DNA of 64,000 nucleotides from Brachionus manjavacas (Eukaryota > Rotifera > Eurotatoria > Ploima > Brachionidae): positions 3,021,501 through 3,085,500 of the forward strand of contig JAHQIY010000005.1 in the NCBI GenBank assembly GCA_019054805.1, read 5' to 3'. Shown piece by piece: positions 1-11,503 of this stretch. The notes under the pieces were generated by a model. That model made no database searches, was not told where the DNA came from, and saw only the letters and a list, made by a program, of their open reading frames with translations. Position numbers and translations under genes: made by a program. How positions within the stretch are numbered: position 1 is the first letter of the stretch; every line of letters starts with the position of its first letter.

Positions 1-1449
1 TTTTATTAATACTATTTAATTTAATAACTCTAATTAAATTTTTTTTTACTGTAATATTTAAAAAATTTTAATACAGTGCCGGAATTTCACTTTTCAAGTC
101 ATATCATATGATATTAACTGATATCAGCTAACATCAAAAAAAAAAGAATTATTTACATATTTTTAGATATAGAAATTCAAATTTTAATTGACCTGATTTT
201 AATTGATATCAAATGAAAAAAGCTGATATCAGTTGATATGAGGAAAGTTTAAAAATATGATATTAAATGATATTAGATACCGATTCTCTACGTGCAATCA
301 AGATCATTTTGCTCATGTTAAAACATTCTTGTAAAACTTACATTTTAAAATAATTTTTTCTAATTTTGAAATTAATTTCATAAAAATAATTTTTTGATAA
401 TTCAATAAATTTTTTATGTGCTTTTTTATTTATTAATAAATGGGCTCAATCATCCCTTTATGGGTTTTGACCTTTGATTTCTTTGGTTGAGTTGTAATGA
501 ATTTAGTAAGGAATTTCAATGATTTACTAATTTTTGATGTCAAAAATTAATTTTAAAATCGAATTGATTTTTTGTTTTTTTTTTGCATAATTTGTCTTAA
601 AAATATCTTTCATTATTGAACTTGAAAAAAAGTATCATAGAAATGTTATAGCTTAGTAAGATTTTTTTCTATTTTTTTAGTTTCACTGTTTTATTATCAT
701 TTATTTATGGTCAATGCAATGGGAGAACAAGAAATACGAAATGCTGAAAAAGCTTAACTAAATATCCATATAATTATGTTACCATAGTCATCAATTCGTG
801 ATCAGTTTTATTACCAGTATTTTTAATTCAAAACTAATTCTAAACTTTTAAAGTAATAAAAATTAAAAAAAAAAAATTTAAATAATAATTATTAATTCGA
901 CTTTTATGAATTTTGATACCCAAATTGACCATCAAAATATTTAAGTAAATAATCGTTGTTTTCAATGTTCAAATGATACTTCCATTTTAATAAAAAAATT
1001 AAAACAAAATCCACATTTGGAAATCCACCAGTTACAATATTTTTAATTATCTATAAAATCAAATTCAAATTGTCTTGTTAGCGGAGCTTGTCATAAAAGA
1101 TCTCGGATAGCAAGTTCATCTTTATAAGCATGCAAATAATATTGTTTGCATCATTATGCAAATCAAATCATAACCTGTTTCACCAAAAAACTTAAATGAA
1201 ATTTGAGCGCTATTATGCTATTTTCAAATTTTGTTTAGGGTATTATTAAAGAATTTTTACATTTTTGTCAGGGCCAACATTTTTATAAGCAATAATTAAA
1301 AAAAATTAATTTTATTTTTTTAAGAGAGAAAAATCGGAATAGTTTTTATTTTAAAATTTATTTGGATCATAATCAGCTTTGTTAGACGATCATGCTATAT
1401 AAGTGGTAGAAATTATTTGACCACAATAATTAAATCATGTAGTTTAGTT
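1..1449. other. AT-rich intergenic DNA with a GATATC-motif cluster
   Basis: I see no gene here. Between about 97 and 290 the palindromic motif TGATATCA and its GATAT half-sites recur in both orientations, resembling the motif-saturated inverted-repeat elements elsewhere in the window. Element ends and a target duplication could not be fixed. The rest is low-complexity A/T sequence. Confidence 0.4.
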
Positions 1450-3110
1450 TAGTAGTAGTAGTAGTATTAATTACTGCAACTCGAAGCTTGTCAAAGCAAA
1501 CCTATAATGAGCTATAGCAGTCGATTCATCTTGCTTTGTCACCCAAACGTCAATCTTAACTTTAAAGATGTTTAGACTAGTTGCACTAACAATATCCTCC
1601 GGCAATTTATTCCAGACACTAGCAACTCTGTTTGTAAAATTATTAAATCTCTGACTACAATTCCTTACTCTTTCTCGAACCAAATTCTTGGAGTTTCTTC
1701 TAAGATTATACTTTTTACTGTCAGGTCTAGTGTTTAAGCTGTAGTTTAAACCTTTACAGAAATTCACAATCTCCATATTGTTTACTAGTTTGAACATTTG
1801 GATTAGATCTCCACGTATCCTTCTCGTTTTTAAGCATGGTAATTTCAGATAGCCGCTGTGGATACTGCAAAATTGCAAGCTCAGGAACTAACCGCGTCGC
1901 CCTTCGTTGCACTATTTCTATCTCGTCTATATATCTTTTTCTAAGTAAAGACACCATGAGCTGATGGCATATTTCAAATGAGGTCTGACAAGTGAACAGT
2001 ACAGTAGTGTTACTATTTTTGCTGTAAGAAATTTGATTGATCTGCAGATCATTCCCAATAAACGGTTTGCTCTTACAGTCATATTTTTGATTTGAGAATC
2101 TTTTAAGTCACTTTGAATATATATACATAAGTCTCTTGCGCAAACAGACTTGCTGAGCGGTTTTGAATCGATAGTGTGATCAAATTTTGTGTTCATGTTG
2201 CCAATATGTAAAACTTTGCACCTATCAAAATTCAGTGGTGCTGACCAGTCCTTTGACCATCTACATATGTTGTATAAATCTGATTGTAGACTAAGAATCG
2301 AGCTGAAACTCTTGATAACGGATATAATTTTTGTATCATCTGCATAACCCTCACATTCATTTTTGATGATTTCCAACATGTCATCAATGTAAATAATAAA
2401 AAGTAAAGGCCCAAGTACTGAACCCTGAGGCATTCAACTTATCACATCTATCCAATCTGAACACGTTTCACCAAGTAATACTTTCTGAGTTCTACCCTTC
2501 AAAAATGATGTGATTCATTTTATCATAATATAACCATAAAACCTAAGATTATACAAAAGCTTATTATGAGAAACTATATCGAATGCTTTCGCAAAATCTG
2601 TATAGATCATATCCACCGAAAAACCTTGTGCTAGAGCTATAGTTATTTTGTCCATTGTTTCTGGCAGATTCCTCAGGCACGATTTCCTGGCTAAAAACCA
2701 TGTTGGCAGTCTGATATAAGGTTATTATTCAATAAATGTTCTAGCATTACATCTTTTACTAGGCTCTCAAGTAACTTGCATATCAAACTGGTTAACGAGA
2801 CAGGACGGTAATTCCTAGATGACAATTTAGAACCTCCCTTGTGAAGTTGACAAACAAAAGCCTGCTTCCAAAGCAATGGTAGTTCCCCAGTTTGAATCCA
2901 TTTTTTGAAAATTAGCAAAAGAGGAAGAGCAATTGATGCTGCACAGTTCTTTAGCTGCATGAACTTTATCTGGGCCCATAGCCTAGTTTGTATCCAATTT
3001 TTCAAGTATTTTACTAATACTTATTAAGCTCTTGGGATCTAGATCGCATCGAGCTGATGTCTTGAATTCGAACAAAGGAGTACTTGAAGAATTAGTTTCA
3101 TTAATCATTT
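1450..3110 (-). pseudogene. 5'-truncated non-LTR (LINE) reverse transcriptase remnant
   Basis: Read on the minus strand this is the second half of a LINE reverse transcriptase. In order it shows NYRPVSLTS, NNLISDCQHGF, DFAKAFD, then MPQGSVLGPLLFIIYIDD and the catalytic YADD box, ending in the usual C-terminal tail (RRATRLVPEL, RIRGDLIQMFK, VASVWNKLPEDIV). The frame is broken at least twice: a frameshift directly after the QHGF block near 2690, and a stop codon replacing the glycine just before MPQGS (near 2435). The 3' end runs into a short CTA-type microsatellite (1451-1468), as is usual for CR1/L2-type elements, which end in microsatellites rather than poly(A). Upstream of about 3110 no coding similarity is visible, consistent with 5' truncation. 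It is non-functional. Confidence 0.88.
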
Positions 3111-3673
3111 TTTTATTTGTTTATTCCATTTAATTTTGGTCTTAAAAAGTATTTTTATTAAATAATTCAATTTAAAATTACTATGATTTGTAAAAAATAA
3201 GTGATTATTTTATATTACTATTTCATTAATAACATCAATGAAATTGAAGGTTTTATTTGCTAATAAATTAAATAGTAATAACTCACGAAAGATTTAAATT
3301 CTATCGACATTTAAAATTTGATTGTAGCTCGAAAAAACGTTATTATTTAAATTAATAATAATTTGATAATTCAATACAGCTAAACTATTTCAAATTTCAA
3401 AATGTTAATAGAAATGTCTTGATATTTACAATGAATGAACTTTTTTCTATTGGGTTATATCTAAATTTTGTTTAGTCAATAATGAGCATCAATAATTTCG
3501 AAATATATATAAAATATTTAAATGAATTATTTTATAATCTAAATTAAAGAATACGAATCTTTGTTTTTTTTATAAAAACTGTTGTGACTTATGTGAATAC
3601 CTTAGACCAAAATGTATGTGCTAATTTTGAAAAATTGAGAATTCCTCAACATATTTGACATATTGAATGAAAC
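3111..3673. other. AT-rich intergenic DNA, nothing recognised
   Basis: No coding potential, RNA gene or repeat structure that I can support is visible here. Confidence 0.5.
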
Positions 3674-4048
3674 TAATGTTGGCAATCGATTATCAATCAA
3701 TCGATTCAGTAATCGACTAACTTTGAATCGGTTAAATTCTTTATAGTAAACTATTAAATCGACTAGTTATTTATAGTCGACTAAATAATTTAATCATTAA
3801 TAAATAATTTATCTCTTAATTAAAGCTAAATAAGCATAAAATATTTATTCCGACAACATTGCACACAACTAATCACCAAATTTCCTCAATTTTTGTTAAA
3901 AAGGTCCATAAAAGAAATTTTATCTCTGAAAAATCCGCTACAAATATCTTTTTTTGAGTGCCAAATTAATCGAATTAAAAGTTGACTAACAAAAAAATTA
4001 ATCGATTTTTGAATTCTATCAATCGATTGGAGTCGATTACCAACACTA
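3674..4048. mobile_element. Small inverted-repeat element saturated with AATCGATT motifs
   Basis: The left end TAATGTTGGCAATCGA is mirrored at the right end (reverse complement TAGTGTTGGTAATCGA). Both ends are packed with AATCGATT and CGACTA motifs, while the middle is plain AT-rich DNA. CTAA flanks the inner TGTTGG/CCAACA termini on both sides, which could be a 4-bp target duplication, but no 8-bp duplication is visible. Terminal TAGTGTTGG followed by repeated subterminal motifs is reminiscent of hAT-type non-autonomous elements. No protein is encoded. Confidence 0.6.
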
Positions 4049-4394
4049 AAAAAATAGAGTTTGAGTAAAAAGATCCTTTCGCTTGTTAAAAGATCCTTTC
4101 CTTTCGATTGTTAATTTAAGAGATAAAAAAGTCTTAACCTGTGATTACTCATTTAAATTCATCTCAAATTTTTCGTTTATATTTTATTTCAATTTATTTT
4201 ATAGTAGAAAAATTATTAGAAATTTTTTGGATTTTATAATATTATTTATTTTGCTTTTATTTTACTAAATTAGTGAAGAAAATTAAAAAAAAGTGATGAT
4301 TAAATTGTGTGATGACATTTTTATTTTTTTTGAGTATCTTACCGAAATAAATAAATCAAATCGAATAAGAAAATTGTAAATTGTTTTAATGATA
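4049..4394. other. AT-rich DNA, nothing recognised
   Basis: Low-complexity A/T sequence. A 61-codon open frame at 4083-4268 is composed mostly of Phe, Leu and Ile codons and looks like chance. Confidence 0.5.
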
Positions 4395-5345
4395 TGTCAT
4401 GATCAATAAGTGAAATTAATTATTTAGTGTAGAAAAAAGAAATTTAATGCAATTCATATTTAGAACAAATTAAAATCTTTTTTAGCATAAATGTCATGTT
4501 CATTTAATGTTAAAAAACGAAAAAGATATAATTTACACTAAATAATAGTAATTTAATGTAAAATAAACTTGAAAAAAATAAATAATGTAAATAAAATTCA
4601 ATTCTTTTGTAGATAAAAATCAATTTTGCTACAGAATCGAACTTGAAATTAATAAGCAAAAACATCTTTCTATGAAATAATAACAAAAATAAAGGATAAT
4701 TTAGATGAAAAAGAGCGCAAGACTTATTCTAAGGAAGGAATTTATCAAATAATTGAAACCCGAATACTTAAGACTCTAAGATCTATAACTGTTTAAGACG
4801 ATACCAATTATTGTAAGTTACCGGTTTTAATAAATTGATTAAAAAATTTGATGAAAGTCAAAAATTTTTGTTTATTTGTGCTATTGAAGATTTATTTGAA
4901 GAAATTTTAAATGCTCATTGATTAGATGGTCATGGTGACATTCTTAAGACTATCAAAAAAAACCGGAAAAAAATGGGCTAATATTTGAAATGCAATTGTA
5001 CGGGAAAATGTGACCGTAATTTTAATTGTAAAAAAATGGAGTCTAATGTAATTCTAAGTACCATAAAGGCAACAAAAACTCCCAATGTACACGTAAAGAG
5101 TAGCTTGACTTTTTAATTTTTAGAAATATTAAAATTTTTATAATAATTAATAATTGACTTGTTTTGAAAAAAATTTTCTAATATAAATAAAAGTTTATTT
5201 TACATTAAATGTTCATCATTTACATTAAATAAATAAAATCGGTATTAAAACATCGATTTTAGAATAAGTTAAAAAATCGAATAATTTTTATACAAAATAA
5301 TAGCCGTTTATTGAAAATAATTGATTTCACTTATTGATCATGACA
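4395..5345 (+). mobile_element. Ginger-like DNA transposon remnant (951 bp)
   Basis: The ends are inverted repeats that begin TGTCATGATCAATAAGTG. The first ~31 bp match with one mismatch; a second block of inverted similarity lies deeper (left ~4551-4574, right ~5188-5211), so the original inverted repeats were about 150-200 bp. The tetranucleotide GATA flanks both ends (4391-4394 and 5346-5349), as a 4-bp target duplication. Inside, the plus strand has a broken frame (about 4885-5120) with an H..GH pair resembling an integrase zinc-binding region, followed by a Cys cluster CNCTGKC. The family knowledge I rely on is that Ginger elements carry retroviral-type integrases, TGTNR termini and 4-bp duplications. 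The family assignment is inference; the ends are directly visible. Confidence 0.6.
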
Positions 5346-5696
5346 GATACAAATTATTTATGCTCTTTTTAAACCAAAAAATACGAAATTATGCTAAACG
5401 CATTTTGTTAAAACAAACACTGAAACCGAATTCTTTTAAGATAAGTTTTAAAAAGATTGAATAGAAAATTTTACAATTAAGACTAAATTGTTACAATTTC
5501 AAAAAGTTCTTGGCATTCAAGATTTTTAACAAATTGAAAGAATGTTGAAATTTAACTAAATTAAACTTTATAAATTATAGAATTTCATTTACATAATTAT
5601 TTTTATTTCTATTGCAATCTTTCAATAAATTTTTTAATCGTCAAGTGATTTTGTTCACCCAAATAAACCGAGAGATCAATTCCTAAATGTTAAAAA
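5346..5696. other. AT-rich DNA upstream of the inhibitor-3 gene
   Basis: No gene is visible. The 3' part must contain the promoter and 5' UTR of the downstream gene, but no clear core-promoter motif can be singled out in such AT-rich sequence. Confidence 0.4.
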
Positions 5697-6101
5697 GTGA
5701 TGAGTGTGCAATCTGAGATTAATAATACAATTATTCAAAATGAGGAACCACATGCCTCAACAATTACAGAAACAGAAGCATTGACTGAATGCACTCTCCG
5801 ATTAAAATTGACCAAAAGTAGTAAGACAAAATCAAATAGAAGAGTGAGCTGGACAACAGAAACTGTTGATAATGAATTTATGAATAAGAAAAAATCCAAA
5901 TGCTGCTGTATTTATCATAAACCAAAAAGCTGGAATGAAAGTTCGTCTGAAGATGAAAATGAAGATCATGAGTGCGAACATTGCAAAGGGCACCGTAAAA
6001 GTGATTTTAACAAGAAAAAAGAATCTGAAAAGCATCATGAGAATGAATCTAATTGTGATGTAAATAGCAATCAACAATCAAATCAAGAGTCGAATAATTA
6101 A
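5697..6101 (+). CDS. PPP1R11: Protein phosphatase 1 inhibitor-3 (PPP1R11/YPI1 family)
   Basis: This 134-residue single-exon protein matches inhibitor-3, a heat-stable, largely disordered nuclear regulator that binds the catalytic subunit of protein phosphatase 1. The conserved core runs from about residue 47: RRVSW (an RVxF-type PP1 docking motif), TVDNEFMNKKKSKCCCIYHKP, then an acidic SSSEDENEDHE stretch and C..CKGHRK, the cysteine/histidine block typical of the family. Length agrees with animal homologues (human ~126). The N-terminal 40 and C-terminal 35 residues are polar and not recognisable, as is usual. A second ATG lies one codon downstream (5700) and could equally be the start. A possible poly(A) signal AATAAA lies near 6139. 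It has no introns, unlike most neighbours. Confidence 0.93.
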   Translation: MMSVQSEINNTIIQNEEPHASTITETEALTECTLRLKLTKSSKTKSNRRVSWTTETVDNEFMNKKKSKCCCIYHKPKSWNESSSEDENEDHECEHCKGHRKSDFNKKKESEKHHENESNCDVNSNQQSNQESNN

Positions 6102-6691
6102 TCAAAATATTATATAAATAATTTTACAATTTATTTGGAATAAAATTTCACTACATAAATTCATTTAGCACATAAATTGTATATTAGAGATTAGATCTAA
6201 AAAAATCTTTTATTTTTTATTTTTTATGAATATTCCAGTCTAATAAAGGCTAAACTAATCAATTTTTATTAAGCTTTTTTTAAATGAGAAATTAAGAGAG
6301 ACTTTTTAATTAAATCTTAATGGTTTTGATTCATCTCATTAATTTTAGTAAATATCTAGTTGTTAAGACCTTCTTTTCAACACTAATTTGTTTTTGTGAT
6401 GAAATTTTAAATTATGAACAAAAAAACAGAAAAAATAAGAGAAAAAGTTGGTGAAATTGATGATATCGAAGAAAAAGAAGCTCAAAAATCAGCTGTGGGA
6501 GTTAAAGTTTAAATTTAAGTTCAGAGATATTATGGGTCAAAAAACATATCAGATCAGTTGAAGTTGTTCTTTTTTTTAATTCATTAAATTTTGTTTCCAA
6601 ACATTTTTGAATTTTATTTGAATAAAAGAACAAACAACAATTAAAATTTATGTTTATTTTTAAAAATCTTAAAAAGATATTAAAAAAGATC
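6102..6691. other. 3' flank and AT-rich DNA
   Basis: Contains the 3' UTR of the inhibitor-3 gene, then low-complexity DNA with no supportable gene. The last nine bases (6683-6691) are the left copy of a 9-bp target duplication. Confidence 0.45.
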
Positions 6692-7147
6692 ACTGGAGTG
6701 AAGTTTTGACATGAGCCAATTAGTTAAATGAATTAGTTATTTTGTTAACTCATTTTTTTTTAGTAACTCATTTTAAAACTGCGGCGTTTATATTTGTCAA
6801 TACTTAATGCATTTAATTAATGATAATTTTAACCTATGTTTTGTTTCAAAAAATAGTTTGACTCAACTCGACAATGCCAGAAATGACATGCTTAATGAGT
6901 TTAAATCAAAAATATTCAATTAATTAATTATTTTTTTTTTTGTAAAATTTTCTTAAATCCTTTTCTTTTTAATAAAAACTTTAATTGAACAATTATTCTT
7001 TTTTTAAAAACACCAATGTGAAAATCACCTTATTTTTAATCTAAATTTTGAATTAAATTATTAAGAAAAAATGAGTTAAAAAAAAAAACAATTCAAAATT
7101 GGGGTAAAAAAAATGTTTAAAAACTCATGTCAAAACTTCACTCCAGT
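6692..7147. mobile_element. MULE-type MITE with perfect 9-bp target duplication
   Basis: A 456-bp non-coding element. The terminal inverted repeats are identical over 24 bp and begin ACTGGAGTGAAGTTTTGACA (left 6692-6715, right 7124-7147). The nonamer AAAAAGATC occurs immediately outside both ends (6683-6691 and 7148-7156). A 9-bp duplication is characteristic of the Mutator/MULE superfamily. The interior is AT-rich with no protein. Perfect termini and duplication suggest a fairly recent insertion. Confidence 0.85.
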
Positions 7148-7569
7148 AAAAAGATCGCATTCAAAAAAAATATTTTTAAATTATTATTTGAATTTTAAAA
7201 TAAAAAATAAAGAATTAAATAAAATAAAAAAACAACTGAGTTTTAAATTTGGAAAAGTTTGTGTATAATGAGAACTAGTTTTTCTTTATTGTTTATTTTC
7301 CAATTAATTGATTGAAATAAAATAAATTAAAAGATGCTGTATTAAATATGCTAATTTTTATACAACTAATAAACATTATTTTTAATATTTAAAGCATACT
7401 TTATAATTTAAGATTTTAACTGCTTTAAAAAGTTATAGCAAAATTTAATTTTTTTCTATCTAAAAAATATCTGAAAAATAACATTTTTCTTAAAATTGTA
7501 AAATTGCGAAATTTATTAATTATTTGAATAAAGCTCCAAAATTAATAAAAAAATAGATTCAACAAGTCA

Positions 7570-7895
7570 ATGGTCTAAGAAACTTACCATATAATAAGAG
7601 ACTAGAGGTATTTAGACTGCATTTACTTACAACTTGAAGAGATCAGAGAGACCTATCCAGTACTTCAAGATCAACAGTGGTTTAAGCAAGATAGATCGGT
7701 ACAGCCGAAAAAATTAACAAATTCCCTATTTCATTATTTTTGGAAGACCCAGACAAAAATATTCGAGGACACAGATTAGTCAATTTACAAAAATAGTCAA
7801 AGAATGAATTTTATTTTGAATAGATTTGTGAGAAATTGGAACCCGATTCCTCAAGACGTTCTATCAGAAAAATAAGAGACTTATTATTATTATTA
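7570..7895 (+). pseudogene. 3' end of a LINE reverse transcriptase, with ATT microsatellite tail
   Basis: The plus strand shows a degraded C-terminal tail of a non-LTR reverse transcriptase. One frame gives LRNLPYNKRLEVFRL; after frameshifts another gives QRMNFILNRFVRNWNPIPQD, the block normally read as an aromatic-rich NRVVNxWNxLPxxVV motif. It ends in a TTA/ATT microsatellite (about 7869-7890), the expected 3' terminus for CR1/L2-like elements. Only a few hundred bases survive. Confidence 0.65.
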
Positions 7896-7965
7896 ATTTA
7901 TTTTTAAGCAAAAATATTTTTGAAAATATAAAAATCTTTATTAGATAAGATTTTTAACCTTTATT

Positions 7966-10012
7966 TCAATACGCATTTGCTTTATGCTTTGGTGTAAATT
8001 GGAAGCCTTCTGGAACTGGTCCGAGAAGCATTTCACTTATTTTTATCCAATCTGAGCTCTTAGGACTTGCCATTAGAGTCTCGAGCTCATTTCGTCCAAA
8101 ATAAAATGGCGGTCTTTGGTTTATTTGTTGAGGTACTTGTGCAAGAATTCCAACTGGTATGTACCTGTATAAAAACGAAAGCCATTCTAGAAGAAAACGT
8201 CTTGTTGTTTCAACACCCTGAGAATCCGAACCCCAATGCTCGAGACCATAATTAGCAAATTTTTTGAGCATTTCAAATCTTTCCCAAGCTGATATGTCCC
8301 AGTCCCTTTGTTCTTTTATTTCAGTAAAGATCCATGGCTTATACAAGGCACCTCTAGCTAACATGCAGCCACTAATGCTCGTATTTTCCATATGTTGATT
8401 ATAATCATGATAAGATAAAATGTCACCGCATCCAAAAAGGGGCACTGGATCACATGACTTGGCACATTGATTTATGTATTCCCAATCAGCTAGTTTGCTA
8501 TAACGCTGTTGTCTAGTTCTACCATGAAGCTTTGAAAAAAAAAATCATATTAAATTATTTTAGAATAAAATTTATTTTACAGTTATCATAGAAACACCCC
8601 ATGTTTTCATTTCAGCTACCAATTCATGAGCAATAAAAACATCTTCCTTTATGCCGGTTCGAATTTTAGCTGTGACTGGTACATCTAGCAGTGTGTCCAA
8701 GGATCTGATAATTTTTTGAAAATAATCAATGCGGGTCATAAGTGCGCAACCGGCTCCTTTGTTAAAAACCAAATCTATGGGACATCCCGAATTAATATCT
8801 ACAAAATCTACTTTAAAATTTTCTTTTATTATTTGGCAAGCTTTTGTCATTGTGTCCGGATAGGCTCCGGCAAGTTGAACTCCAAATAAATCTTCACTTT
8901 CATGTCGTTTTATTAGTGCCCATTCGGAAGCTTGTCCTGTAAGAAGATTTGTACACATGGCCATTTCGGAGCAAGTAATATCAGCTCCAAATTCTTTGCA
9001 AATGCGACGATATGGAAGATTTCCTACAGTTGTCAACGGTGCCAAATAAAGCTTGTTTTTCCAATCGATTACTTTTTTTTCAGCTGGCCTCAGTTTTATT
9101 AATTCTTCATCGGTAACTAAACCTAATCGTGATTCATTTTCTCTCTTTTCCTCAGGCTTCGTTTCTTCATCTTTACGGTGTACCAGAGTTCCTTTTAAAC
9201 GATGATACTTGAGAGCTGTACTGCGATTTTTGTTTATAAATTCGTTGACTTTGGAACTTATTTTGTCACTTAATTTAAAATCATATTTTTTTTTCCAAAG
9301 CTTGGTCTTCAGATCACTGTTCAAAACATTGTATATTGGAACAACTCGATCACTTGAAAATTTGTCTAAATTGATTAGATTTTTATAATTTTGATCATCA
9401 ATTTTTTCAATATGATTTTTGCTAAACCGGCATGATAAACCAAAAGGACACTTTCCATATTTTTCAAAAACATAACAAATATCGCTGACATCCTTCTGTC
9501 TATTTTCGATGTATGCTTTAATATCATGGTTGTATGAACATTTACATCCGTATTCACATTCAATACATCTTGCAATAAATGGACATAATCGAGCTTCTCG
9601 TATTTTTACAAGCTGTTTTCTTTCATTTTTTTTGTTTTCACCCTAAATTAATAGTTGATAAAATAAAAATGATAAAAAAAATGTTTTTTAACCCTCTTAA
9701 ATTTTTTGTTAACATGGTCTTCGGATGAGTTTTCAAGAGTTTTTTTGTTATTTTCATTTACACTCTCTTCATTTTTATCTGTTTCATTGACAGATTTTTC
9801 TTGTAAATTGTCTTTATTATTCGCAGGTGGTATCGGTTCTATAAAAATAAACCTTTGGTTTATCAAATTAATTAATTCATAGTAAATTTTAAACCAATAT
9901 CTCACTCAGGTTTAATTTTGGCTGAGAAATCGTCGTTCCTACATAATTCTGATTTTGATACAACTTTATCTGTTAATTCATTTAATTTACTCAAGTTTTG
10001 GTAAAGTTCCAT
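7966..10012 (-). CDS. DUS3L: tRNA-dihydrouridine(47) synthase DUS3L
   Basis: This FMN-dependent enzyme reduces uridine 47 in the variable loop of tRNAs. Exons (minus): tentative 10012-9906, 9838-9693, 9642-8581 and 8529-7966, about 620 residues. Two CCCH zinc fingers lie after a polar N-terminus ([18 protein letters not shown] and [18 protein letters not shown]). The TIM-barrel follows: [56 protein letters not shown] with the catalytic cysteine, [18 protein letters not shown], and FGCGDILSY. This domain order and length fit eukaryotic Dus3. The last two junctions are clean GT/AG introns. The first junction is not: joining exon 1 to the next exon at the only visible GT/AG pair shifts the frame by one base, so the first exon may be mis-modelled or the sequence may contain an error. 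An AATAAA follows the stop on the minus strand (7937-7942). Confidence 0.92.
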
Positions 10013-10846
10013 TTTCTGATTAAATATTTTTTTAACTAAAACGTGAAATATATACGAATATTCGAATTAAATTTTTAGATTTAAATGCATAAAAGTTTGA
10101 TAAAATTGCATTTCTAAATTACTTTTAGACTTTGTTAAATTGGATGATTTTTCATAAAATCAAGTTTCAGCGTAAAAATTTTATGCCAATTTAATTTCAA
10201 AATAATTTAATGAATTTAAAAAATATTTGTAGATTCCCAGAAAAATAAGAATTTAAAATAAGAATTCTAAATTACTTATATGTTGGAAAAATTATTTTGT
10301 AATTAAAATATAAAATTGAAAATATTGATGCAATAATTTTTTAACGTTATGTAAAATGATTGAAGAGAATATAAACTAACGCGAATTTAGATTGAATAGT
10401 ATTCATAGATTGAAAAGTATTTTTTATTCATTGAATACCACAAATATTAAAAAATGTAGAATAATAATCAATGTAAAAATTTTGAGTAAGACAATAAGCT
10501 ATGAAATGGATATCGAATATTCGACTCCATCGTATAATTGCTACCTTACAATTTCTTCTTTTTTTCTCATGAACTATCAAAAATTTAAACTTGTCTAACC
10601 TCTAGCTATTTCAATACATTGTTTTTAATTTTATTTCATTTAAACTTTTTTAACCATTTTTCTTTTTTGAGAGACTTTATTGTGTCTATTCTAATAAATT
10701 TGTGGTGAAATTAAAAAAAAAGTTTTTTTTTTATTACATGTGAATATTTTTAATATTTGTGGCTCTTTCTAATAAATTTGTGGTATGATACTTAAATGTT
10801 GTGGCATCTTATTCAAAAAATTGTCTACATGATAATGGGTCTTAAA
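10013..10846. other. AT-rich intergenic DNA with a short direct repeat
   Basis: No gene is supported. The string TCTAATAAATTTGTGGT appears twice (about 10688 and 10768), about 80 bp apart. Short open frames here are Ile/Asn/Phe-rich and not convincing. Confidence 0.4.
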
Positions 10847-11503
10847 CTAAGTGTAATAATCCGAATGGATGATTTCAAAAAAATAATAAGTAACATTACA
10901 AACTGCACTTTCTTGATCATTTTTGAAGTTTTTGGAAAATTATTTTTAAAAGCACTAAATTCACTCTTTTTATTTTGCTTTAATATTCAGAATTTATTTA
11001 TCATAGCATCGAATTTTGTTTATTTTTTAAATAATTAACTTTTTATTAAATTTTATAATATGAATTAATCTACGTATAAAATCTACGTTTTTAAAAAAAG
11101 TTGTTATTGCGGATGATTACAATTTATATTTTTTCTTTTAATTTTGAACATATTGTTTACTTATTGAATATTGTTAAATTCAAATTAGCTTGAAAAAAAG
11201 TCAGAAATAAAAGTCATTTGAAATTGACTTAAAATTGGCCTCAATAACAACTTTTTTTAAAAACGTAGATTTTAGACGTAGCTTAATTCATATTATAAAA
11301 TTTTAATAAAAAGTTAATTATTTAAAAAATAAACAAAATTCGATGCTATGATAAATAAATTCTGAATATTAAAGCAAAATAAAAAGAGTGAATTTAGTGC
11401 TTTTAAAAATAATTTTCCAAAAACTTCAAAAATGATCAAGAAACTGCAGTTTGTAATGCTACTTATTTCTTTAAAAACTATTCATTCGGAGAATTACAGT
11501 AAG
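10847..11503. repeat. Large palindrome, ~260-bp arms, spacer ~130 bp
   Basis: The left arm (10847-11109) is the inverted copy of the right arm (11242-11503). Over the inner ~190 bp the arms differ at only about three positions. The outer ~70 bp, where the right arm encodes the signal-peptide exon of the downstream LRR gene, has diverged much more, although the left arm still reads MIKKVQFVMLL on the minus strand. The arrangement is two head-to-head copies of one promoter and first exon; only the rightward copy continues into a gene I can recognise. Confidence 0.9.

Noticed and set aside
10796-11038. 80-codon plus-strand frame in the left palindrome arm
   Set aside because: It is the antisense of the duplicated 5' region and signal exon of the LRR gene; the meaningful reading there is on the minus strand.
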